Origin: Halobacteriales archaeon QS_9_68_42
GTDB lineage: Archaea; Halobacteriota; Halobacteria; Halobacteriales; Haloarculaceae
DNA length: 7,276 nt
NCBI GenBank assembly: GCA_003022905.1
Contig: PXSE01000102.1
Span: 1 to 7,276 of the forward strand
Reading direction: 5' to 3'
Positions 1-6,009 of the stretch are shown piece by piece; the stretch's first letter is position 1; every line of letters begins with the position of its first letter. The notes beneath the pieces were generated by a model that was given only the letters and a program-made list of their open reading frames with translations, was not told the DNA's origin and made no database searches. The position numbers were made by a program, and so were the translations under genes.

Positions 1-326
1 AGCCGTCGGGCGGTCGGACCGGTCGGGTCCCCGCGCTCGTAAACGGTCTCCCCGTCGACGGCGACGCGGATGAGCGTCCCGTCGGGGACGACCGACTCGA
101 CGGCGGCCGCGTTGAGGCGACTGGCGTTCAGGACATTCCGGCGTTCGGTGAGCGGGCTATCGGCCGCAATCAGGCGGTCGGCGACCGCGTCGGCGGTCGC
201 CCGCTCGCCAGCGTCCCGCTGGGCGCTCGCGAAGGCGCCGTCGGCGATTACCACCGCGAGGCCGGCGGTCGTGGTGACCACGAGGAGCGCGACCGCGAGC
301 GCCGGGAGATTGGCCTGGCCCCTCAT
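1..326 (-). CDS. Pilin-like single-TM protein, DUF7263-like (3' end cut off)
   Basis: This reading frame starts at an ATG that overlaps the TGA of the preceding gene in an ATGA (323-326). It stays open to the left edge, giving about 108 visible residues with the C-terminus missing. The protein begins MRGQANLPALAVALLVVTT, a short charged start followed by one hydrophobic segment (about residues 6-30). The rest is soluble and rich in Ala, Asp, Glu and Arg, with helical character (about residues 35-75). This layout matches the small pseudopilin-like membrane proteins encoded after pilB/pilC in haloarchaea. The RGQANLPALAVALL start is one I associate, from memory, with DUF7263. A role as a minor pilin or assembly accessory at the cytoplasmic membrane is inferred only from position and N-terminal shape. 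The family has no established function that I know of. Confidence 0.8.
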   Translation of the reverse strand, partial: MRGQANLPALAVALLVVTTTAGLAVVIADGAFASAQRDAGERATADAVADRLIAADSPLTERRNVLNASRLNAAAVESVVPDGTLIRVAVDGETVYERGDPTGPTARR

Positions 327-760
327 TCCAGGTGCACCTCGAGGCCGCCATCGGTCGACTCGACGCGGACGCTCGTTTCTTCGCCGCTCTCCCAGGTGCC
401 GCTTACGTCGTCGACGCGGTCGGGTAGCACCAGCGGCGCGGTCGCCGCGACCCCCGGGTCGGGGTGGTCCAGGCGGAGTCGCCCGCCGTCGGCTCGGATA
501 CGGTAGGCACTGCCGGCGATGGTCGGCGGGAGGTCGACCTCGACCCGGGCGGTTGCCGCGCGCGTCTCCGGCGGAACCGCCCGCTCGACGTCCGTCGCGG
601 CGTCGGCGAGCGTCCGCTCGGCCACCTCCGCGCCCGCGGAACTCCGGTACTCGGGGACGGCACCGCCGTACAGCGCGGCCGTCACGAGGCCGACGTAGAG
701 GACCACCAACGTCGCCTCCATGGCCTTGCCGACGACGGGGGTCATCGCGCGGTCAGCCAC
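323..760 (-). CDS. Pilin-like single-TM protein, DUF7266-like
   Basis: The predicted protein has 145 residues. I chose the GTG at 760 as start, giving MADRAMTPVVGKAMEATL. It makes the same 8-base stop/start overlap (GTGGCTGA) with the upstream gene that is seen at the ATPase/platform junction. The ATG at 745 is the alternative. Residues about 14-36 form one membrane helix (ATLVVLYVGLVTAALYGGAV), preceded by a short basic stretch. The rest is an exported acidic domain with predicted beta strands and helix. The start and the TM followed by PEYR resemble proteins I recall as DUF7266, which occur beside haloarchaeal PilB/PilC genes; this is memory, not a search. The likely role is a pseudopilin or accessory subunit. 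A start further upstream would overlap the preceding gene heavily and encode an Arg/Ser-rich shadow sequence, so it is unlikely. Confidence 0.82.
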   Translation of the reverse strand: MADRAMTPVVGKAMEATLVVLYVGLVTAALYGGAVPEYRSSAGAEVAERTLADAATDVERAVPPETRAATARVEVDLPPTIAGSAYRIRADGGRLRLDHPDPGVAATAPLVLPDRVDDVSGTWESGEETSVRVESTDGGLEVHLE

Positions 761-1460
761 CGCCGGACACCTCCGTCTCGAGGTCGTGGACGACGAGGTA
801 GCCGGTCCGCTCGCCGTCGAAGGTGGCGACGACCGTCGGCGGGTCACCGGGTTCGCGGGTGACGGTCGCGCCCATCCCCTCGAACGCCCGCTCCCAGGCC
901 GACGGCGTCGACGTCTCGAGGGCGACGGCGAACTCCCCGTCGCCGAGCGGGCGCCTGTCGTGGCTCACGTCCGTCTCGATCGTCGCGGTGACGCCGCCGG
1001 AGCCACCGGTCGACCCCACCTCGTTGCCGAGACGCGGCGCCCCGACCACCAGCACGTCGTCGTCAACGGTTATCGGCGGCGGCGCCTCGATCCAGGCCCG
1101 CCCCGGGCCGCCGCGGGCGATGCCGCCCGCGAGGAAGGCGACTCGCCGGTCGCCGGACTCGTAGACCAAGGCGTCGACCTCGACCCGCTCGAGGACGGTC
1201 CCCGACTCGCGTATCTCGAGGATCCGGTCGACGGGCCCGAGTCGGCCCTCGCTGAACGTCACGCGTGCCCGGTGGGGACCGGTCGCGGCGACCGGCTGGA
1301 GCGCCGAGTCGAGGTCCGTTGCAACACGCTCGGCGTCGGCCTGTCCGGCACTGGACTCGACGACGACGCCGACGGCCGCGGTGAGCGCCCCCATCGAGAC
1401 GACGGCAACCCCGAGCAGGAGCGCGACGCCGACGACGTTCGACTGGCCGCGGTCGTTCAT
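753..1460 (-). CDS. Pilin-like protein with N-terminal TM and large beta-rich domain
   Basis: The 235-residue protein starts at an ATG that overlaps the end of the platform gene in an ATGA. Its N-terminus, MNDRGQSNVVGVALLLGVA, is followed by more hydrophobic residues to about position 36. This resembles the archaeal pilin/archaellin N-terminal helix: a short polar head, then a long hydrophobic stretch. I do not see a canonical prepilin peptidase site, so processing is uncertain. The rest (about residues 40-235) is acidic and rich in Val and Gly, with alternating hydrophobic residues typical of beta structure, for example ILEIRESGTVLERVEV and DDDVLVVGAPRLG. It is the first of three consecutive pilin-like genes and may be the main subunit or a tip/minor pilin; that assignment is inferred. 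Its reading frame is also the one into which the broken upstream platform gene runs without a stop. Confidence 0.85.
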   Translation of the reverse strand: MNDRGQSNVVGVALLLGVAVVSMGALTAAVGVVVESSAGQADAERVATDLDSALQPVAATGPHRARVTFSEGRLGPVDRILEIRESGTVLERVEVDALVYESGDRRVAFLAGGIARGGPGRAWIEAPPPITVDDDVLVVGAPRLGNEVGSTGGSGGVTATIETDVSHDRRPLGDGEFAVALETSTPSAWERAFEGMGATVTREPGDPPTVVATFDGERTGYLVVHDLETEVSGGG

Positions 1461-3197
1461 ATCATCCCGGCCCCCGCGAAGACGGCGTAGCAGACGACCA
1501 CGAGCGCCGCCGAGTGCAGCAGCGCCTCGTACCGGCCGCGGGAGGCGGTGCCGGCGAACCACCCGCAGGCGAGCATCGTCGCCTGCGTGACGAGGTAGAA
1601 CCGCCAGGCGTCGCGCTCGACGGCCGACGGCGACGTATACGAGCATCGCCGACCGGAGTTCCTTCCGCTGGTGGTAGAGCTGGCCAATTTCCGTCTGCAG
1701 GGTCTCGAAGGTAGTCTCGGCGTCGCTACCCGCCTCGAGCGCGCCGGTGACCAGGCCGACGGACTGTTCGGCCAGCGGCGTCCCAACGGACTCGACGAAC
1801 CGGTCGAGGGCCTCACCGCGCGTGTCGCCGCCGTCGCTGCCCGTGGTGAGCCCCAGCGCGAACGCGAGGTCGTCGATGTCGCCCTGCAGGGAGCCGAAGT
1901 CCACCCCGCGAGCCACCGTCTCGACGGCCTGCCCGAATGGCCGTCCGAGGCTGACGTGGCCCGAGACGGCGTGAACGAAGTCGCGTATCTCCCGATCCTT
2001 GGCGTCGTCGATGCGCGCTCGCCGGAGCGCGACCCCACCGACCGGGAGGCCGTAGAGGGCGTACCCGAGCAGTAGCGCGTTGGCGGGCCGCTCGCCGAGT
2101 AGCCACAGGCCGGCCGTGCCGGCGACGGCCGCCGGGAGACAGACGACGGCGGCGCTCGCCGGGTTCGAGGGCGCCGTCCGGACCACGGCGAGCCCCGCGG
2201 GCCGCTCGTAGGTGGGCGTGTGGTTCGACGGCCGGAGTTCGGCGACCACGAGGGCCGTGCCGGCGCCGACGACGAGGACGAATCCCGCGCTGGCGTACAC
2301 CATGAGCGCCCGGAGCGTCGGCTCGCCCGGCACGGCCACGGTCGCCGACAGCCCCGGCGCGAGCACGCTCATCACGGTAACGATGATGACCAAAAGCGCC
2401 GGCAGCACGAGCAACACGATGAACAGTTCCGCCAGCAGTTCCAGGAAATCGCTGGCGCGCTGTCGGGCACGGCTCTGCTGGTGGGAGAGCATCCGCGATT
2501 CCATCCGGAGGTAGCCCGTCAGGGCGTCGGTCCCCTGGTTTGCGTGCTCGCGGAATTTCAGGAGAAAGGGCGCCAGAAGCTCCCGCGAGGGCGTCTCGCG
2601 GGCGACCCGCCGCAGGCCGGTGTCGAGGCTGCCGGTCAGCGCCGCCTTCCGAAGGACCCGCTCGAAGGCGTCGCTCGTCTCGCCGTAGGCGTCCTGTTCG
2701 GCCACCTTCCGGAGCATCTCGTGGCGGTCCTCGCTGCCGTCGGCCAGCGCCCGCAGGTAACGCACCGCGCCCGGGAGCGTCCGCTCGATGGCGCTCCGGC
2801 GGGCGTCGGCCCGCCACCGGAGGTAGACGCCGCCGCCCCTGACCGTCACCAGTTTGGCGCAGGCGCCAGTCACGAGCGCGGCCGCCACGGCCACGTACAC
2901 CTCCGGAATCGAGGGGCGCCGGACCTGGTTGAGCCCCGGCGTCGCGGCGTGGACGGTCCGGCCGACCGCCCGGACCGTCGACTCCGGGAGCGCGAGAACG
3001 ACCGACAGCACCACGACGGCGACGCCCGCCCCGACCAGCCAGGAGGCGCCATAGACGCGTGCGAGGTACGTGTCGAAGCCGACGTCGAGGGCCGCCCCCC
3101 GGTACCGGTCGCGGTCGCGGTCGTGGCGGGGGCGGTCGGCGTGACGCGAAAAAAGGGCGTACAGCCCCCGGTCGACCGCGGTAGCAAGCTCAGTCAT
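1457..3197 (-). pseudogene. TadC/PilC-type pilus platform protein, frame broken near its C-terminus
   Basis: This is a type II secretion F (T2SF/GspF) family integral membrane protein, expected to be the inner-membrane platform on which the neighbouring ATPase acts. The ATG at 3197 overlaps the ATPase stop in ATGACTGA. Residues 1-524 read in one frame: TM segments at about 53-71 and 99-118, a first T2SF domain (about 140-275), a hydrophobic hairpin (about 251-320), two more TM segments (about 348-392), and a second T2SF domain (about 405-524). The continuation recognisable as the family C-terminus (WRFYLVTQATMLACGWFAGT, then an LHS and a last TM ending GAGMI) lies one base out of frame. The switch falls on a perfect tandem heptamer (CGACGGC twice, 1618-1631). 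Dropping one copy gives 577 residues ending at the TGA at 1457, which overlaps the next ATG. Even so, the TM usually found after the second T2SF domain seems absent. The gene could be broken, recoded, or mis-sequenced. Confidence 0.85.
1618..1631. repeat. Perfect 7-base tandem duplication at the tadC frame break
   Basis: CGACGGC occurs twice back to back (1618-1624 and 1625-1631), followed by a partial third unit, GACG. Because 7 is not a multiple of 3, an extra copy shifts the frame by one base. That is exactly the shift separating the N-terminal and C-terminal frames of the platform gene. On the coding strand the junction reads GCCGTCGGCCGTCG, and with one copy the protein reads MLVYVAVERDAWRFYL. 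The repeat is seen directly. That it caused the frameshift is inferred. Confidence 0.75.
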
Positions 3198-5376
3198 GAG
3201 TCGCGGCCCCGTGTGGGCTGTCGATTCGCTCGACGGTCGCCGCCTCGTCGGTCCGGAGGTCCGAGAGGAAGCCGAACAGCTCCTCGAGGTCGGTCGTCCC
3301 CTCCCGGACGAGGTACTCGACGTAGCCGTGCTTGCGGTGGAACTCCGCCTCGACGACCTCGACCGGCCGGTCGGTCCGCTCGGCGATGCGGTCGAGCGTC
3401 CGGATGCCGCGCCGCTCGGTCGGGTCACCCAGTTTCGGGTGATCGTACCCGAATGTCCACTCGCCGTCGGGCGCCCGGGCGAGCACCTCGTTGACCTGTA
3501 TCGCGTCGCCGTCCTTGCGGACGCGGCGGGTCTCCTCGATGTCGCCGGCCTCCCGCTCGGAGAGTAACTCGACGGCCTCGCCGACGTACCGGTCGCCGTC
3601 GACGTTCCGGGGGAAGACCACGAGATCTATCTCACGCAGGAGGTACGTAGGAAGCCCCTTCTCGATGACCCGGTTGACGAGTTTCTCGATGTCCTCGGCG
3701 TGGGTGGTCCCGAGCACGCCGTGGCCGGTCTGCAACACCTCGCCGAACGTCTCGAAGGACTCCGGTGTGTTTATTTCTGCGATGACCTCGACGTCCGGGT
3801 TCAGGTAGTTCGTCTCGGTCATCAGGTCGGCCATCGAGACGTTCTTGTACGCGTCTTGGTGCTCGCGGGTGGTCAGCGAGACGCCCGTCTCGTGGGGGAG
3901 CAGCACCTCCCGGGAGCCCTCGTCGATGCTGACCGGCCGGTCGTCGAACTCGATGAACGGCATGTGGGCGTTCATGAGCGTCGTCTTGCCGACGCCGGTC
4001 GGCCCCGAGAAGAGGACGACGCAGTGGTGCTCGTACAGCATCCACAGCAGGGTGACAAGTTCAGTGGGGATGGCGTCGGCCTCGACGAGGTCGACCGGCG
4101 TGAGCGCGTCGGGCGCTTGCTTCCGAATGGAGATGTGGGGCCCGCCCTCCGAGATGGTCGGAAGCGCGACCGCACACCGGATGGTCTGGTCGAGGCCCTC
4201 GGGGTCGAGGTTCACCTTCGCGGAGGGCCGGCTCGCCGAGAGCTCGACGCCGTCCTTGGCGGCCAGCTGGGTGACAACGTTGACGAAGGCGGCCTCAGAG
4301 TCGAACCAGAGGTTCGTCGGCTCGCGGCCGCCGCCGCGGGGGACGATCTTGATGCGCTCGCCGACGCAGTTGGCCTCGATGTCCTCGAGGCTCGGGTCCC
4401 GTATCGGGACGGTCAGCTGGCTGTAGCCGGTCAGGTCCCGGAGGACGTAGTACAGCAGGTCCTCAAGACGGTCGTCGGTGAACCGGCGGTCGACGGGCGG
4501 CACCGCGAGGTCGTGGTCGGCGAGCAGGTCCCGTAGCCGGTGGCGGGTCGCGTCGAGCCACGCGCGGGTGTTGCGCGCCGTCAGCCGCCGGGAGAGCAGT
4601 TTCTCGGCGCGCTTCCGGACCACGGCCGCGCGGTCCTCGAAGGCCGACTCGCTGTCCAGCCCCGCGAGGCCAGCCTCCCAGACGCGCTCCTTGCACTCCT
4701 CGATGAGCCGGTCGTCGCCGGGGAGCCGGTCGGGTTCCAGCACCGCGTACTTCCGCTCGAAGGGGTCGCCCCCGAGCGTCCGCTCGCGGTACCGGACGAC
4801 CGGTACCTCGTAGCCGGCAAAGGGAACGGTGTAGCGCTCGACGCGCTCGGCGCAGAACCGGTCGCCGAACTCGGGGTCCTCGATTCCGGTCTCGGCCGGC
4901 GCGTAGTCGGTCAGGTGGACCAGCAACTTGCCGTCGGCGAGGCTCGCGACCTCGACGTTCCCGTCGAGGGCGTGCGGCGTCAACTTGCCGAGGCACTTCA
5001 GTTCGGCCAGCGCGTGATACTCGAGTCGGCGACGGCCGGCCCGCGAGCAGTCGGCGAGTCTGTCGATGGCCCGCTCGTACTTGGGGTCGAAGCCGTCCCG
5101 GAGCCGTTCGGCGGCCCCCTGTCTGGTTCTGGGGCGGCGCAGTTCGGCATCGGCGAAGTACTCGTGGACGGCCTCGAGGTCGCGTTCGGCCCGACCGGAC
5201 AGCGACGGCTCCCGAACCTCGTAGCGGAAACCGGCCGCCCCGCTCCGGACCGTGGCGACGACGCCGGAGCCGAGCGCGTACTGGTCGTGGACGCCCGGCG
5301 CGTACCACGCGTCCGGCGAATCGGGCGGCCCCGCGGAGCCCCCCGGGACCGTCTCGGTGTGAGCGGAGGTGTTTAC
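3190..5376 (-). CDS. PilB-type (GspE/FlaI family) pilus assembly ATPase, start codon unclear
   Basis: This is a hexameric secretion ATPase that hydrolyses ATP in the cytoplasm to power pilin assembly through the adjacent TadC/PilC platform. Numbered from the GTA at 5376 it has 728 residues. Visible motifs are the N-terminal WYAP and FRYEVREP elements (about 24-27, 52-59), the RDPSLEDIEANCVGERIKIV region (about 326-345), Walker A SGPTGVGKTT (about 457-466), an Asp-box-like VSIDEGSRE (about 482-490), a Walker B region EVIAEINTPESF (about 530-541), and the His-box TGHGVLGTTHA (about 550-560). The usual GEVRG is replaced by AEINT, a variant I recall from haloarchaeal PilB proteins. The only conventional start in the open frame is TTG at 4983 (597 residues), but it cuts into sequence that looks conserved. 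The frame is open to 5409 with no ATG, GTG or TTG upstream of 4983. The GTA at 5376 is my best guess for a mutated GTG. The product is confident; the 5' end is not. Confidence 0.88.
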   Translation of the reverse strand, partial: VNTSAHTETVPGGSAGPPDSPDAWYAPGVHDQYALGSGVVATVRSGAAGFRYEVREPSLSGRAERDLEAVHEYFADAELRRPRTRQGAAERLRDGFDPKYERAIDRLADCSRAGRRRLEYHALAELKCLGKLTPHALDGNVEVASLADGKLLVHLTDYAPAETGIEDPEFGDRFCAERVERYTVPFAGYEVPVVRYRERTLGGDPFERKYAVLEPDRLPGDDRLIEECKERVWEAGLAGLDSESAFEDRAAVVRKRAEKLLSRRLTARNTRAWLDATRHRLRDLLADHDLAVPPVDRRFTDDRLEDLLYYVLRDLTGYSQLTVPIRDPSLEDIEANCVGERIKIVPRGGGREPTNLWFDSEAAFVNVVTQLAAKDGVELSASRPSAKVNLDPEGLDQTIRCAVALPTISEGGPHISIRKQAPDALTPVDLVEADAIPTELVTLLWMLYEHHCVVLFSGPTGVGKTTLMNAHMPFIEFDDRPVSIDEGSREVLLPHETGVSLTTREHQDAYKNVSMADLMTETNYLNPDVEVIAEINTPESFETFGEVLQTGHGVLGTTHAEDIEKLVNRVIEKGLPTYLLREIDLVVFPRNVDGDRYVGEAVELLSEREAGDIEETRRVRKDGDAIQVNEVLARAPDGEWTFGYDHPKLGDPTERRGIRTLDRIAERTDRPVEVVEAEFHRKHGYVEYLVREGTTDLEELFGFLSDLRTDEAATVERIDSPHGAATHD

Positions 5377-5384
5377 GCCTCCGC
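5363..5384 (-). promoter_or_regulatory. Hairpin at the 5' end of the ATPase frame, containing a GGAGG
   Basis: GCGGAGG (5363-5369) pairs perfectly with CCTCCGC (5378-5384) around a short AT-containing loop. On the coding strand the upstream arm carries GGAGG (5382-5378), which resembles a ribosome binding site and would be sequestered by the stem. Seven bases downstream of it lies ACC rather than a start codon. The element may regulate translation of the ATPase or be a chance palindrome in GC-rich DNA. Confidence 0.35.
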
Positions 5385-5497
5385 GCGCCGACCCGCCCGG
5401 AGCGAGCGGTCAGCGAAGAAAGCGTCGAGGGGTGAGCACCGACTGGAGCGCAACCCCCGGCGCTTTCCCGCTGGCGTCGAGGGCACATGCACTTTAG

Positions 5498-5522
5498 CCC
5501 GGTAGGAACCGCACCTACCGGG
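5498..5522. repeat. Perfect 9-bp inverted repeat (hairpin)
   Basis: CCCGGTAGG (5498-5506) and CCTACCGGG (5514-5522) are exact reverse complements around the loop AACCGCA. The hairpin lies about 120 bases upstream of the ATPase N-terminal frame, just beside a small AT-richer patch (CTTTAG on the plus strand, CTAAAG on the minus strand). No T-tract follows on either strand, so a simple terminator is not obvious. An operator or an RNA leader structure is possible. Confidence 0.45.
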
Positions 5523-5545
5523 GCGGAAGCCCGCCCGGAATGGTC

Positions 5546-5571
5546 GGTCGCGAGCGAAGCGAGGCGCGACC
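5546..5571. repeat. Extragenic palindrome with GAGCGAAGCGAG core
   Basis: GGTCGCG (5546-5552) pairs with CGCGACC (5565-5571) around a 12-base loop, AGCGAAGCGAGG. Similar GAGCGAAGCGAG-type sequences are common between genes in haloarchaea, from general familiarity. The stretch just after it (to about 5640) has the same Arg-codon-like GC-rich texture, with a weaker ACGGC/GCCGT repeat (5594-5614). I see no gene here. Confidence 0.35.
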
Positions 5572-5689
5572 GCAGGGAGCGCCTCGATGGCGAACGGCGA
5601 CCGAAGGGAGCCGTGAGCAAGCAGAGGGCGGAACGCGGCGAGCGGTGCGGGCCGTATCGAGCCACCAATCCAACCGATGGGGCGTGCTG

Positions 5690-5845
5690 ACTCCACAATT
5701 GTTCCCCCGGGCGGGACTAAGGGGGCCGGGCGCCCGACGTGCCCCGACGACGCGAGCACTCCAGGGGCGAGGCGCGCAGCGAGTCGTGGCCGTCGAGCGT
5801 TCGGGGGCTTTCGTGATGATCTCTACTGACCCTCTCAGCCAGGCG
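5690..5845. other. Gene-free GC-rich stretch, possible dispersed haloarchaeal element
   Basis: No convincing coding frame is present, since the frames on both strands give Arg/Pro/Ser-rich shadow proteins. The stretch contains the 8-base palindrome ACAATTGT (5695-5702), runs of C and G (CCCCCGGGCGGGACTAAGGG), the 10-base palindrome CGGGCGCCCG (5727-5736), and GGGGGCTTTCGTGATGATCT near its right end. The overall pattern recalls sequences I associate with intergenic regions across haloarchaea. It could be a dispersed repeat or a small-RNA locus, but that is recall, not a search result. Confidence 0.25.
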
Positions 5846-5871
5846 ACTCTCCAGAGGACATCCATCCCATC

Positions 5872-5882
5872 GCTATTTATTG
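5872..5882 (-). promoter_or_regulatory. Possible archaeal TATA-box-like site
   Basis: CTATTTATTGG on the plus strand (CCAATAAATAG on the minus strand) is the clearest AT-rich patch in the 630-base gene-free stretch. Read on the minus strand it could place a transcription start near 5845-5850, making a long leader toward the ATPase or a separate small RNA. It could equally act on the plus strand, where no gene follows. No BRE-like element is clear. Confidence 0.25.
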
Positions 5883-5911
5883 GGTAGAGGGACCTGTTGA
5901 CGTGACGAGAG

Positions 5912-6009
5912 TACCCCCAATAGACAGTGACTGGCGGGAGTAATTCGGCCCTCGCTGGCTGTGCCGCCCCGAATGCACCGGCTTCTCACGGGGAAGTCGG
6001 TGCCCCGTG
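5912..6009 (-). terminator. Cluster of inverted repeats after the propeller gene, possible terminator
   Basis: Several stems follow directly after the TGA of the propeller gene. CACGGGG (5987-5993) pairs perfectly with CCCCGTG (6003-6009). GCACCGGCTT (5975-5984) pairs with AAGTCGGTGC (5994-6003) apart from one position, and this stem cannot form together with the first. ATTCGG (5943-5948) pairs with CCGAAT (5969-5974). TACCCCC (5912-5918) pairs with GGGAGTA (5936-5942), with one wobble in the minus-strand RNA. There is no strong T-run, so termination is a guess based on position. Confidence 0.4.

Noticed and set aside
2220..3494. Long plus-strand open frame of about 424 codons
   Set aside because: It lies antisense to the platform and ATPase genes and encodes Arg/Gly/His-rich low-complexity protein typical of GC-rich shadow frames. 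No domain is recognisable.
3190..4983. ATPase starting at TTG 4983
   Set aside because: It is the only conventional start in frame, but it removes an N-terminal region that looks like conserved PilB sequence and leaves about 130 coding-looking codons unexplained.
4540..5505. Plus-strand frame of about 321 codons with fairly acidic composition
   Set aside because: It shares codon boundaries with the ATPase on the opposite strand, which gives it a balanced composition. The ATPase motifs on the minus strand are unequivocal.
4463..5698. Long minus-strand frame of about 411 codons starting upstream of the ATPase
   Set aside because: It is the Arg/Pro-rich shadow of the ATPase frame. I considered whether its ATG at 5488 could be the true ATPase start through a frameshift, but the codons from 5488 to about 5412 do not look coding.
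5515..5887. Small open frames on both strands in the gap, about 115 residues each
   Set aside because: Both are rich in Arg, Pro and Ser with no start signals or domain-like pattern. They arise from GC-rich DNA lacking stops.
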